The notes under the pieces were generated by a model, which made no database searches, was not told where the DNA came from, and was given only the letters and a program-made list of their open reading frames with translations. This document shows positions 1-9,298 of a stretch of 64,000 nucleotides of DNA, one piece after another; position 1 is the stretch's first letter, and each line of letters opens with the position of its first letter. Both the position numbers and the translations under genes were made by a program. This stretch comes from Cupriavidus taiwanensis (GTDB lineage: Bacteria; Pseudomonadota; Gammaproteobacteria; Burkholderiales; Burkholderiaceae). The stretch is from assembly GCF_900249755.1 (NCBI RefSeq), contig NZ_LT976853.1:695199-759198 (forward strand). Reading direction: 5' to 3'.

Positions 1-1
1 C

Positions 2-799
2 GCGCGCGGCAACAAGGCCGCTGAGCCGGCGCTGTGCGCGACCGACCCGGCCGCGCTGGGCTTCTCGCCCGCCGCCGAAACCGTGCCGGTGGCGCTGGCC
101 GGCTATGCGCCCGGCGTCGCCGCCCCATGCCTGCCGGACCTGGCGCCGGGCTCCGAGGTGCTGGTGGTGCGGCGCGTGTCGACCACGCCGGTGGCGGCGC
201 CGGCGCCGGGATCGGCCTACCTGCAGGTCTCGGCGTGCGCGCAGGACGCGCAGGGCTTTGTTTTCGATGCCAGCGGCGCGGCGGCCTTCGGGCTGCGCAC
301 CAAGGCTTGCGATGCGGCGCAGCCGGCCGAACTGCGCCGGGCCATGGTGCGCATCTTCTACCTGGCCGGCTGCGACCGCTGCAGCAACGGCGGCGACGGC
401 ATTCCCACGCTGAAGATGGCCGAGCTGGTCAACGGCGCGTTCCAGTCGCGCTCGGTGGCGCAGGGCGTGCAGGACCTGCATGTGCAATACGGGGTGGACC
501 AGGACAGCAACGGCTCCGCCGACTGCTATGTGACCGACCCGCGCGCCGACAACAGCGCGGTGTGCACCGCCGTGCCGGGCTATGACTGGGGCGTGCCGAT
601 CAACAACCTGGCCAATGTCACCACCGTGCGCGTGCACCTGCTGGCGCGCACGCTCAAGCCCAGCGGCGGCCATACCGACAAGCGCACCTATGAACTCGGC
701 CGCGCGGCGGCCGCGGGGCCGTTCAACGACGGCTACAAGCGCCACGTCTACGCCCAGGTGGCGCGGCTGGTCAACGTGGCCGGGTTGCGCGAGCAATGA
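2..799 (+). CDS. pilW: PilW-like minor pilin assembly protein, 3' part only
   Basis: The reading frame is open from the first bases of the window, so the N-terminal prepilin leader and hydrophobic helix lie off the left edge; about 265 C-terminal residues are visible. This part shows the Cys-rich globular region expected of a type IV pilus minor pilin (for example CDRCSNGGDGIP and a VQYGVDQDSNGSADCYV stretch). No single motif names it. The call rests mainly on context: it is followed immediately by a PilX-like pilin and by PilY1, the usual pilW-pilX-pilY1 order of the minor pilin operon that primes pilus assembly. The stop codon (797-799) lies just upstream of the pilX start. Confidence 0.75.
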   Translation, partial: ARGNKAAEPALCATDPAALGFSPAAETVPVALAGYAPGVAAPCLPDLAPGSEVLVVRRVSTTPVAAPAPGSAYLQVSACAQDAQGFVFDASGAAAFGLRTKACDAAQPAELRRAMVRIFYLAGCDRCSNGGDGIPTLKMAELVNGAFQSRSVAQGVQDLHVQYGVDQDSNGSADCYVTDPRADNSAVCTAVPGYDWGVPINNLANVTTVRVHLLARTLKPSGGHTDKRTYELGRAAAAGPFNDGYKRHVYAQVARLVNVAGLREQ

Positions 800-831
800 C
801 GCCGCACCGGCACCACACTGCGAAGAGAACC

Positions 832-1389
832 ATGATGAAGTCAGGCGACGGCGCGCTGTGCCGCAGGCAATCCGGGGTCACGCTGGTGGTGACGCTGGTG
901 TTCATGGTGATGTTCCTGCTGATCGCGGTGGCGATGGTCAACTCGGGGCTGATCAACGTCAAGGTGGCGGCCAACCAGCAGCACAGCGCCGAGGCGCGCG
1001 ACGTCGCGCAGCAGGCGATCGAGCAGGTGATCAGCGACGACTTCACCAAGTCGCCGGTGGCGGTGGACGTGCCGGTCGACGTGACCGGCGACGGCACCGC
1101 GGACTACGTGGCGCAGGTGGCCGCGCCGACCTGCGTGACCAGCAAGCCGGTGGCCAAGGTGATCGACCCGGAGAAGCACCCGGAGGATGCCGAATGCACG
1201 CTGGGCAGCAGCACCGGCAACGGCAACCTGGTCGAGGGCCCCGGCGGTGCCAGCGTGGTCAGTTCGCTTTGCAACGATACGCAGTGGGACGTCGCCGCCA
1301 CCGTCAACGACGCCAACAACACCGGCACGGTCGCGACGGTGCACCAGGGCGTGGCGGTGCGCACGCTGTATGGCTCCACCTGCCCCTGA
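832..1389 (+). CDS. pilX: PilX-like minor pilin
   Basis: The protein of about 185 residues has a short basic leader followed by the hydrophobic helix VTLVVTLVFMVMFLLIAVAM, the class III-type prepilin pattern with the peptidase site after RRQSG. The rest resembles PilX, with heptad-like alpha-1 residues (ANQQHSAEARDVAQQAIEQV) and a Cys-containing C-terminal domain. I chose ATG 832 because an AAGAGA sequence sits just upstream; ATG 796 overlaps the pilW stop as ATGA but lacks a Shine-Dalgarno sequence and would give an unusually long 27-residue leader. It should act in the inner membrane as part of the pilus priming complex with PilW and PilY1. Confidence 0.75.
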   Translation: MMKSGDGALCRRQSGVTLVVTLVFMVMFLLIAVAMVNSGLINVKVAANQQHSAEARDVAQQAIEQVISDDFTKSPVAVDVPVDVTGDGTADYVAQVAAPTCVTSKPVAKVIDPEKHPEDAECTLGSSTGNGNLVEGPGGASVVSSLCNDTQWDVAATVNDANNTGTVATVHQGVAVRTLYGSTCP

Positions 1390-1429
1390 TGCCACGGGCA
1401 AGACCCAGATCCTGAAAGGAAGAACCAGC

Positions 1430-4400
1430 ATGCCCATGCCCGCCCGCCGGCTTCGCGCCTACGCTGCCTGTGCCACGGCCCTGCTCGGGCTGGCCGCCGC
1501 ACCCGCGGCGACGGCCGAAGACATCGACCTGTTCACCGGCCTGCAGAGCAACGCGGGGGCGCGCCCGAACGTGCTGCTGATCCTGGACAACGCGTCGGCG
1601 TGGAACGCCAATGCGCTGGTCGAGTGCGAAACGCCGGGCGTGGTGGCGCCGAACAACGCGAACAGCAACGTCGGCGCCGAGCAGTGCGCGCTGTACAAGG
1701 CGGTGTCGGATTTGATCAGCGACCCCAATACCACCGGCAAGATCAACCTCGGCGTGATGATGTTCGGGAGCAGCAATAACACCGGCGCCCAGTTCCGCTT
1801 CCCGAGCGTCACGCCGCCGACCGCACCGTCCGGGCTGGTGCTGCTGGACCAGGCGGGGGGCGAGCAGATGCTGGCGTTCATCAAGAGCATCGACCGCAGC
1901 AAGGACAGCTCCAACAACTCGCAGGTGGGTGGCGCCATGCAGGAAGCGTGGGCGTTCTTCTCCGGCAAGACCGGGCTGTCCGGCACCACCTACAAGTCGC
2001 CGATCAGCAATCCGTGCCAGAAGAACTTCATCATCTACATCGCCAACGCGCTCAACAACGGCAAGCCGCAGGACACCGGGCAGGACGCCTACAACAAGCT
2101 CAGGGAGGCGGGCGCCAGCGCCGCGCAGCTGACGCCGATCCCGCTGTCCAGGGGCAACAACATCGACAACTGGGGCGATGAATGGGCGCGCTTCCTCAAC
2201 GGCATCGACCTGAACGCCGCCAACAACGCGGGCTCGGCCACCGCGACGCGCCAGAACATCATCACCTACACCATCGGCGTCACTGACGGCAGCAAGCAGA
2301 GCCTGGACTACCTGGAGTTCGTCAACAGCATGGCGACCAAGGGCGGCGGCGGCAACTTCACGGTGCGGGCCGGCGACGACGACGCGCTGGCCAAGGCGCT
2401 GAAGGACATCTTCAACGAGATGCAGGCGGTCAACAACGTGTTCGCCTCGGTCAGCCTGCCGGTCAGCGTGAACGGGCAGGGCTCGTACCTGAACCAGGTC
2501 TATATCGGCATGTTCCGCCCGGACGGCAAGGCACGGCCGCGCTGGGTCGGCAACCTCAAGCAATACAAGCTGGGTTACGACACCAATGGCAACCTGGTGT
2601 TGCTCGACGCCGGCGTGCCGGGCGGCACCGAGCAGACCTCGAAGAACGCGATCAGCAATGCCAGCACCGGCTTTATCTCGCCCAATGCGCGCAGCTACTG
2701 GACCGAGGATCCGCCAAAGCAGGTAGGCAGTTCCAGCATCGTCACGGACTGGCCCGCCGACGGCTTCTGGAAGAATGCCTCGGCGCAGCTGCGCAACGCC
2801 AAGGACGCGCCCGACGGCGAGGTCGTCGAGAAGGGCGGCGCCGGCGAAATGCTGCGTGCCGACTACCTGACCAGCCAGAGCGCGCGCCGGCTGCTGACCT
2901 GCGCCAATGCCAAGTGCAGCAAGAGCACGGCGCTGACCGGCTTCAATACCGCCAACAAGGCGCTGACCGAGGGCGCCGGGCCGTCGCTGTTGAAATCCAC
3001 CGCGGCGGACGTGGCCAACATGATCGAATGGGTGCGCGGCAAGGACGTCTTTGCCGCGTTGACCGGCACCGACCCGAAGAAGGAGGCCGAGCCCGGCCCC
3101 GGCGGCAACGTCACGGTGCGCGGCTCGATCCACGGCGACGTGCTGCACTCGCGCCCGGTGGTGGTCGATTACGGCGGCAGCACCGGCGTGGTGGTGTTCT
3201 ACGGCGCCAATGACGGCGTGTTCCATGCCGTCAACGGCAACCGCACCGGCGCGATTTCCACCAGCGCCGGCACGGTGCGCGCCGGCGGCGAACTGTGGGG
3301 CTTCGTCGCGCCCGAGTTCTACGGCAAGCTGGCGCGGCTCTACCACAACTCGCCCGAGGTGCGGCTGACCGGCAGCCCGCAGGACACCGCCGAAGTCCAG
3401 TTCGCGCCGCGCGACTATTTCTTCGACGGCACCACCACGGTCTACCAGAACCTGAGCAACCCGGCCGCGCCGGAAGTGACGATCTACCTGACCGCGCGGC
3501 GCGGCGGCCGGCTGATCTATGCGCTGGACGTCAGCGATCCGGCGCAGCCGAAGTACCTGTGGAGCAAGACCAGCGCCGACATCCCGGAGCTGGGCCAGAC
3601 CTGGTCGCAGCCGCGCGTGATGCGCGTGCGCGGCTACCCCAGGCCCGTGCTGATCATGGGCGCGGGCTACGACCCCGACGGCGAAGACTCGGACCCGGCG
3701 CTGGGCGGCAATGCCGGCGCCACCAACCGGCAGGGCCGCGGCGTGATCGTGCTCGACGCCGCGAGCGGCGACGTGGTCTGGGCCGCGCTGGCCAGTTGCG
3801 CCGGCATTGCCACGGGCACCTGCGTCACCATCGACAGCCGCGCGATCCCGTCCGACGTTGCCGTGGTCGACCGCAACGGCGACGGCTATGCCGACAAGGC
3901 CTACGTCGGCGACGTCGGCGGCAATCTCTGGCGCATCGACTTCGGCGCGCTGGCGACCGACGTGCCGTCTACATGGACCGTCGGCAAGCTCGCGCAACTG
4001 GGCGGCGCGGTGAACACCAACGACGCGCGCAAGTTCCTCTACCCGCCCGATGTGGTTGCCACCGGCAAGTACGACGCGGTGATGATCGCCTCGGGCGACC
4101 GCGAGAAGCCGCTGTATTCGCTGAGCCAGACCCCGGGCGCGGCGCAGAACGTGCGCAACCGCTTCTTCATGGTCAAGGACCCCAACGTCGACGGCAGGCT
4201 GCCTTCGACGTGGACCGCGGTCCAGGCGGCCGATCTCGTCGATGCGACCAGCGTGGCCTATCGCGATACGGCGACGGCGAGCGGCTTCTACCTGTCGCTG
4301 GAATTCGGCGAGAAGGCGGTCAATGCGCCGCTGACGGTGGCGGGCTATACCTACTTCGGCACCAACACGCCTTCGAAGATGCTGCCCGGCGCCTGCTACC

Positions 4401-4699
4401 CCGACCTGGGCGTGGCGCGCGGCTACGCGGTGTCGTTCCTGACCGGGCTGGGCATGAACAACGGGCCGCGCTATGTCACCTTCGACAACGGCGGCCTGCC
4501 GCCGTCGCCGGTGTTCGGCATGGTGTCGGTCACGCAGACCGATGGCTCGACCCGGCTGGTGCCGGTGCTGATCGGCGGCGGCAAGGCGGGCGGCGCCGGC
4601 GGCGACGACAAGTCTTCGCTGGGCGGCCAGGAAGTGAAGCCCGCCAGCGCCGGCAAGCGCAAGCGCACCTACTGGTACACGCAGAGCGACAAGACTTAA
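1430..4699 (+). CDS. pilY1: PilY1-type pilus tip adhesin / assembly factor
   Basis: The 1089-residue protein has a signal peptide (MPMPARRLRAYAACATALLG then cleavage near AAPAATA) and a von Willebrand factor A-like N-terminal half beginning ARPNVLLILDNASAWN. The C-terminal half is a beta-propeller with the PilY1 calcium site DRNGDGYADKAYVGD around residues 822-836. ATG 1430 was chosen because GAAAGGAAG lies 8 bp upstream; a frame extension to 1187 lacks such a site. PilY1 acts at the pilus tip in adhesion, calcium-dependent extension control and priming. The metal-ion-dependent adhesion site usually reads DxSxS but here is DNASA, so both serine positions are lost. The gene ends 18 bp from a convergent exporter gene. 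Confidence 0.9.
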   Translation: MPMPARRLRAYAACATALLGLAAAPAATAEDIDLFTGLQSNAGARPNVLLILDNASAWNANALVECETPGVVAPNNANSNVGAEQCALYKAVSDLISDPNTTGKINLGVMMFGSSNNTGAQFRFPSVTPPTAPSGLVLLDQAGGEQMLAFIKSIDRSKDSSNNSQVGGAMQEAWAFFSGKTGLSGTTYKSPISNPCQKNFIIYIANALNNGKPQDTGQDAYNKLREAGASAAQLTPIPLSRGNNIDNWGDEWARFLNGIDLNAANNAGSATATRQNIITYTIGVTDGSKQSLDYLEFVNSMATKGGGGNFTVRAGDDDALAKALKDIFNEMQAVNNVFASVSLPVSVNGQGSYLNQVYIGMFRPDGKARPRWVGNLKQYKLGYDTNGNLVLLDAGVPGGTEQTSKNAISNASTGFISPNARSYWTEDPPKQVGSSSIVTDWPADGFWKNASAQLRNAKDAPDGEVVEKGGAGEMLRADYLTSQSARRLLTCANAKCSKSTALTGFNTANKALTEGAGPSLLKSTAADVANMIEWVRGKDVFAALTGTDPKKEAEPGPGGNVTVRGSIHGDVLHSRPVVVDYGGSTGVVVFYGANDGVFHAVNGNRTGAISTSAGTVRAGGELWGFVAPEFYGKLARLYHNSPEVRLTGSPQDTAEVQFAPRDYFFDGTTTVYQNLSNPAAPEVTIYLTARRGGRLIYALDVSDPAQPKYLWSKTSADIPELGQTWSQPRVMRVRGYPRPVLIMGAGYDPDGEDSDPALGGNAGATNRQGRGVIVLDAASGDVVWAALASCAGIATGTCVTIDSRAIPSDVAVVDRNGDGYADKAYVGDVGGNLWRIDFGALATDVPSTWTVGKLAQLGGAVNTNDARKFLYPPDVVATGKYDAVMIASGDREKPLYSLSQTPGAAQNVRNRFFMVKDPNVDGRLPSTWTAVQAADLVDATSVAYRDTATASGFYLSLEFGEKAVNAPLTVAGYTYFGTNTPSKMLPGACYPDLGVARGYAVSFLTGLGMNNGPRYVTFDNGGLPPSPVFGMVSVTQTDGSTRLVPVLIGGGKAGGAGGDDKSSLGGQEVKPASAGKRKRTYWYTQSDKT

Positions 4700-4717
4700 G
4701 CCTGGATTTGCGCGCCG

Positions 4718-6202
4718 CTAGCGCGGCGCCGCCGCCATCGCGGCGTCTTCCTGCCACCACCCGCCCCCCAGCGCCTGCAGCAGCGCCGCCGAATCCGCGA
4801 GCCGGTCGGCGCGCGCCTGCGCCAGTTCCAGCGCGGCCTGGCGCGACTGCCGCTCGGCATCGAGCAGCGCCAGCTGGCTGACGCCGCCAAGGCGGTACTG
4901 CTCCGACACCACCGCCAAGGTATCGCGCGCCTGCCGCGCGCTGTCGGCGCGTTCGCGCAGCGCGGCGGCGTCGGCTTCGAGCGCGCGCAGCGCATCGGCG
5001 ACGTTCTGCAGCCCCTGCAGCACGGCTTGCCGATAGGCTGCCAGCGACTGCTCATAAGCCGCTTGCGCCGCGCGCTTGCGCGCCCGCAGCTCGCCGCCGC
5101 GGAACACCGGCTGCGCCAGACCAGCGGCCAGGCTCCAGACGTTGACGCTGCTGAACAGGTCGCGCGCCGCGGTGGCCTGCGTGCCGGCGCTGGCGCTCAG
5201 CGTGACCTGCGGATAGAGGTTGGCGGTGGCCACGCCGATATTGGCCGAGGCCTGGTGCAGCAGCGCCTCGGCCGCGCGGATATCGGGGCGGCGCCGCGCC
5301 AGCGTGGCGGGCAGGCTGAGCGGCAGCGTATCGGGCAGGTGCAGGGCGTCGAGTTGGAATTCCGGCAACGCGGCCGACGCCGGGGTCTGTCCCGTGTAGA
5401 CCGCGAGCTGGTGCCGGGTGGCATCGAGCTGGCGCTGCAGCGCCGGCACCAGCGCGCGGGTTTGCGCCAGCTCGGCGCGCCGGCGCTGCACCTCGACGCG
5501 CGCGACCCCGCCCGCGCGCAGCCGGGCCTCGGTGATGCCGAGCTGGCGCTGCTGCGCCGCCACCACCGCGGCGGTATCGGCCAGCTGCGCGCGCAGGCCG
5601 GCTTCGCGGATGGCGGCGGTGGCGACGTTGGCGGCCAGCGCCAGGCGCGCGGCTTCCAGTTCGTAGCGCTGGTAGTCCACCACGGCCTGCAGGCCTTCCA
5701 GCTCGCGCCGCTGGCCGCCAAACAGGTCGAGCGCGTACGACACCTGCACGGTCGCGCCGTAAAGCGTGAACGGGCCGGGGCTGGGGATCGCGGTGATGCC
5801 CATCGACTGGAAATCGACCTGCTGGCGCGCGGTGTCCAGCCTTGCGTCGATCGCCGGCCAGCGCGTCGCGCCGGTGCGGGCGGCCAGGTTCTCCTGGGCC
5901 TCGAGCAGCCGTGCGCGCGCCTGCGCCAGCGTCGGGCTGGCCGCCAGCGCGGCGCGGATGGTGGCGTCCAGCGCCGGGCTGCGGAACAGCGTCCACCACT
6001 GCGCCGGGACGTCGGCGCCGGCAGCCAGCGCCTGCGCGTGAGCCTGGCCCGACGCGTCGGCACCGTCGGCCGCCACCGTCGCCACCGGCTGCGGCCCCGG
6101 CACGTAGCCGGCGTCGTCCACCGGCGCAGGCGCGCGAAAATCGGGGCCGACCGCGCAGCCGCACAGCAGCGCGGCGGCGAACAGGGACGTGAGTCGTTGC
6201 AT
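4718..6202 (-). CDS. Outer membrane efflux lipoprotein, NodT/TolC family
   Basis: The 494-residue protein begins with a lipoprotein signal peptide, MQRLTSLFAAALLCGC, with the acylated Cys at residue 16. AVGPDFRAP follows, the usual start of NodT-family outer membrane factors. The body holds two alanine- and glutamine-rich coiled-coil repeats typical of TolC-like trimers (for example ASANIGVATANLYPQVTLSA). I chose the start at 6202 because AAGGAG lies 7 bp upstream, although the frame stays open further. It is the last gene of a five-gene minus-strand operon and should form the outer membrane exit duct of the ABC exporter encoded just upstream; it begins 11 bp after the permease stop. Confidence 0.9.
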   Translation of the reverse strand: MQRLTSLFAAALLCGCAVGPDFRAPAPVDDAGYVPGPQPVATVAADGADASGQAHAQALAAGADVPAQWWTLFRSPALDATIRAALAASPTLAQARARLLEAQENLAARTGATRWPAIDARLDTARQQVDFQSMGITAIPSPGPFTLYGATVQVSYALDLFGGQRRELEGLQAVVDYQRYELEAARLALAANVATAAIREAGLRAQLADTAAVVAAQQRQLGITEARLRAGGVARVEVQRRRAELAQTRALVPALQRQLDATRHQLAVYTGQTPASAALPEFQLDALHLPDTLPLSLPATLARRRPDIRAAEALLHQASANIGVATANLYPQVTLSASAGTQATAARDLFSSVNVWSLAAGLAQPVFRGGELRARKRAAQAAYEQSLAAYRQAVLQGLQNVADALRALEADAAALRERADSARQARDTLAVVSEQYRLGGVSQLALLDAERQSRQAALELAQARADRLADSAALLQALGGGWWQEDAAMAAAPR

Positions 6203-6213
6203 GGCCAGCTCCT

Positions 6214-7371
6214 TCAATCGAGCGTGCGCCGGTAGAAGCGCACCGCGATCGCCATCACCACCACGATAAACAGCGCCATCGGCCACACATTGGGCCATAG
6301 CTCGTACCAGCCGTTGCCCTTGAGCAGGATGCCGCGCACCATGCGGTGGAAGTAGGTCATCGGCAGGATGTTGCCGATCGCCTGCGCCCAGCCCGGCATG
6401 CCGGCAAACGGGAACATGAAGCCGGACAGCAGGATGTTGGGCAGGAAGTAGAAGAAGGTCAGCTGCATCGCCTGCAGCTGGTTATGCGCCAGCGACGACA
6501 GCGTGATGCCGACGGTCAGGTTGGCCGCGATAAACAGCAGCGCCGCCAGGTACACCGCCAGCACCGAGCCGACAAAAGGCACGCTGAAGATCCAGCGCGC
6601 GGCCAGCAGCACGATGGTCGACTGGATCAGGCCGATGAAGATGTACGGCACGATCTTGCCGGTCATCACCTCGATCGGCCGCACCGGCGTCGCCAGCAGG
6701 TTCTCCATGGTGCCGCGCTCGCGCTCGCGCGTCATCGCCAGCCCGGTCATCATCACCATGGTCATCGACAGGATCACGCCCATCAGCCCGGGAATGATGT
6801 TGTACTGCGTGATGCCTTCGGGGTTGTAGAGCCGCTGCACCTGCACCTCGAACGGCGCCTTGCCGCCAGCCAGCGGCGCCAGCGCGCCCTTCAGGTCGTG
6901 CGCGGCGACGCGGTAGGGCAGCTGCGCCAGCGCGGCGATGGCCTGGCCGGTGGCGCCGGGGTCGGTGGCGTCGGCCTCGACCAGCAGCGCGGGGCGCTCG
7001 CCGCGCAGCAGCCGGCGCGTGAAGTCGGGCGGGATGGTCAGCACGAACTGCACCTCGCCCTTCATCAGCGCCTCGCGCCCGGCCTGCTCGTCCGGCAGCG
7101 TGCCGACCACGCGGAAGTAGGTCGACTGCTCCATGGCGGCGATGAACGAGCGCGTGAATTCGCTCTGGTCGGCGGCGATCACCGCGGTGGGCAGCTGGCG
7201 CGGGTCGGTGTTGATGGCAAAGCCGAACAGCAGCAGCTGCATGATCGGCAGGCCGACGATCATGCCGAAGGTGACGCGGTCGCGCCGCAGCTGCAGGAAT
7301 TCCTTCAGCACGATGCTCCACCAGCGCTGCAGCGAGAAGCGTGGCGATGTTGACGAAGCGGCCGGCGTCAT
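6214..7371 (-). CDS. ABC-2 type exporter permease (YbhS/YbhR-like)
   Basis: The 385-residue membrane protein has one N-terminal transmembrane helix (FGMIVGLPIMQLLLFGFAI), a large periplasmic domain of roughly 150 residues, then about five C-terminal helices. The loop GLAMTRERERGTMENLLATP is the conserved ABC-2 permease signature. It resembles the YbhS/YbhR/YhhJ family. Its ATG overlaps the ATPase stop codon by 4 bp, which implies translational coupling. Only one permease gene is present where E. coli has two (ybhS and ybhR), so the transporter is probably a permease homodimer. The substrate is unknown; related systems export drugs or other hydrophobic compounds. Confidence 0.9.
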   Translation of the reverse strand: MTPAASSTSPRFSLQRWWSIVLKEFLQLRRDRVTFGMIVGLPIMQLLLFGFAINTDPRQLPTAVIAADQSEFTRSFIAAMEQSTYFRVVGTLPDEQAGREALMKGEVQFVLTIPPDFTRRLLRGERPALLVEADATDPGATGQAIAALAQLPYRVAAHDLKGALAPLAGGKAPFEVQVQRLYNPEGITQYNIIPGLMGVILSMTMVMMTGLAMTRERERGTMENLLATPVRPIEVMTGKIVPYIFIGLIQSTIVLLAARWIFSVPFVGSVLAVYLAALLFIAANLTVGITLSSLAHNQLQAMQLTFFYFLPNILLSGFMFPFAGMPGWAQAIGNILPMTYFHRMVRGILLKGNGWYELWPNVWPMALFIVVVMAIAVRFYRRTLD

Positions 7372-8330
7372 GACGCCTCCCTGGCCTTGCGCGCCGCCAT
7401 GTTGTCTTCGGCCCCGCTCATCATGTGGATGAACACGTCTTCCAGGCTGGTCTGGGTCGGTTCGATGCGCCGGCCCGGGCCGGCCAGCCGCGCCAGGGTG
7501 TCGGCCAGCGCCTGCGCATCGCGTCCGGTCACGTGCAGCGCGGTGCCGAAGGCCACGGTCTGCTCCACGCCCGGCGCGCCCTGCAGCTGCGCCGACAGCG
7601 CCGCGAGGTCGTCGCCCGCCACGCTCCAGGTCGACAGCCGCTGGCTTGCCACCACTTCATCGGCGGTGCCCTGCGCCAGCAGCGTGCCGTAGGCGATATA
7701 GGCAAGCTTGTGGCAGCGCTCGGCCTCGTCCATGTAGTGCGTGCTGACCAGCACCGAGATGCCGCGCGCGGCCAGCTGGTGCAGCTGCTCCCAGAAGTCG
7801 CGCCGGGCCTTGGGGTCGACGCCGGCGGTGGGTTCGTCGAGCAGCAGCAGTTCGGGCTGGTGCAGCAGGCAGGCCGCCAGCGCCAGGCGCTGCTTCCAGC
7901 CGCCCGACAGCGCCCCGGCCAGCTGCGCCGAGCGCGACTGCAGGCCCAGGTCTTCGAGCGCGCGCTCGACCGCCTCGCGCCGGTTGGGCATGCCGTACAC
8001 GCGCGCGACAAAGTCCAGGTTCTCGCGGATCGACAGGTCTTCCCAGTACGAGAACTTCTGCGTCATATAGCCGACGCGGCGCTTGATCTCGTCGGACTGG
8101 GTCAGGATGTCGTAGCCCAGGCAGGTGCCGGTGCCGGAGTCAGGCGTCAGCAGCCCGCACATCATGCGGATCGAGGTGGTCTTGCCGCTGCCGTTGGGAC
8201 CGAGGAAGCCGAAGATCTCGCCGCGCGCCACCTGCATGCTGAGGTCGTTGACCACGTGCTTGTCGCCGAAGTGCTTGTTCAGCCCGCGCACGTCGATGGC
8301 GAGGCCGTTACCGTTGGCGGTCGGGTTCAT
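7368..8330 (-). CDS. ABC exporter ATP-binding protein (YbhF-like half)
   Basis: The 320-residue ATPase has Walker A GPNGSGKTT, signature LSGGWKQRLALA and Walker B LLLLDEPTAGVD, all in canonical order, and a C-terminal extension of about 90 residues typical of ABC-2 exporter ATPases. It corresponds to a single nucleotide-binding domain, whereas E. coli YbhF has two fused, so it would need to dimerise. The start at 8330 overlaps the adaptor stop by 4 bp and its own stop overlaps the permease start by 4 bp. A longer open frame to 8711 is only read-through into the neighbouring gene. Confidence 0.92.
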   Translation of the reverse strand: MNPTANGNGLAIDVRGLNKHFGDKHVVNDLSMQVARGEIFGFLGPNGSGKTTSIRMMCGLLTPDSGTGTCLGYDILTQSDEIKRRVGYMTQKFSYWEDLSIRENLDFVARVYGMPNRREAVERALEDLGLQSRSAQLAGALSGGWKQRLALAACLLHQPELLLLDEPTAGVDPKARRDFWEQLHQLAARGISVLVSTHYMDEAERCHKLAYIAYGTLLAQGTADEVVASQRLSTWSVAGDDLAALSAQLQGAPGVEQTVAFGTALHVTGRDAQALADTLARLAGPGRRIEPTQTSLEDVFIHMMSGAEDNMAARKAREAS

Positions 8331-9298
8331 TGCCGCACCACTTCCACTGGCTGGCCGGGCCGCAGCTTGGGCGCATCGGCGGCCGACGGGCGCGCTTCGA
8401 CCAGGAACACCAGCTTGCGCCGGGTCTCGTTGCTGTAGATCACCGGCGGCGTGTATTCGGCCTCGTTGGCGACATAGCTGATGGTGGCGGCCACCGGCGC
8501 GGCACAGCCGTCGCAGCGCACCTGCACCGCCTGGCCGTTGCGCAGCGCGCCGACCACGGTTTCCGGAACATAGAAGCGCACCTTGACGTTGCCCGGCGGC
8601 AGCATGCGCACCACCGGGCTGCCGGCCGGCACCCATTCGCCCAGCCGGTAGGGCATGTCGTAGACCAGCCCGGCCTGCGTGGCGGCAACCGTCTTGCGCG
8701 ACAGCTTCCATTGCGCCTGCGCCAGCGCCGCGCGTGCGGCGGCCACTTGCGCGGCCTGGGCGGCCTGCTGCGCCTCGCGTCCCGGCAGCCGCGCCACGTC
8801 GATATCGCGCTGCAGCTCGCGCACGCGCGCGGCGTCGCTGCTGGCCTGCGCGCGCGATTCGTCCAGCTGCGCCTGGGCGATGCCGCCGATCTCGTACTGG
8901 CGCTGGTCGCGCCGCAGCGCCGCCGCGCTGCGCTGCGCCTGGGCCTGCGCCTGCGCCAGCTGGGCGCGGCTGACTTCGACTTCGACCGGGCGCTTGCCGG
9001 TCTTCAGGTCCTGCAGCGTGGCTTCGGCGGCGCGCAGCTGGTCTTCGGCCTGCTGGCGCGCGGCGCGCTCGTCGTCGGCTTCGAGCGCGAACAGCGCGGC
9101 GCCCTGGCCGACCTGCTGGCCGCGCTGCACCGACAGCGCATCGAGGCGCCCGGCGAAGGGCGACGCCACGCTGACGAATTCGCCTTCGACGTAGCCTTGC
9201 CAGCTATCGGTGCGCGGGTTGCCGCAAGCGGCGACCAGCAGGGCGGCCAGCAGCGCCGTGCACGGCAACGAGGGGCGGGTGGAAGCAGCGTGGTTCAT
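8327..9298 (-). CDS. HlyD/YbhG-type periplasmic adaptor lipoprotein
   Basis: The 323-residue protein is a membrane fusion adaptor. It has a lipoprotein signal ending LVAAC (Cys 25), a split barrel-sandwich domain (YVEGEFVSVASPFAGRLDAL and the later TVAATQAGLVYDMPYRLGEW), and a long alanine/glutamine-rich coiled-coil hairpin between them (about residues 75-190). It should link the inner membrane ABC permease to the NodT-type duct. The start ATG at 9298 overlaps the stop of the TetR gene by 4 bp. A longer open frame to 9685 is out-of-gene read-through. Confidence 0.92.
   Translation of the reverse strand: MNHAASTRPSLPCTALLAALLVAACGNPRTDSWQGYVEGEFVSVASPFAGRLDALSVQRGQQVGQGAALFALEADDERAARQQAEDQLRAAEATLQDLKTGKRPVEVEVSRAQLAQAQAQAQRSAAALRRDQRQYEIGGIAQAQLDESRAQASSDAARVRELQRDIDVARLPGREAQQAAQAAQVAAARAALAQAQWKLSRKTVAATQAGLVYDMPYRLGEWVPAGSPVVRMLPPGNVKVRFYVPETVVGALRNGQAVQVRCDGCAAPVAATISYVANEAEYTPPVIYSNETRRKLVFLVEARPSAADAPKLRPGQPVEVVRQ

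Noticed and set aside
1304..3997. A very long minus-strand open frame opposite pilY1
   Set aside because: It is antisense to a gene with clear PilY1 motifs; long shadow frames are common in high-GC DNA and its composition is low-complexity Arg, Ala, Val and His.
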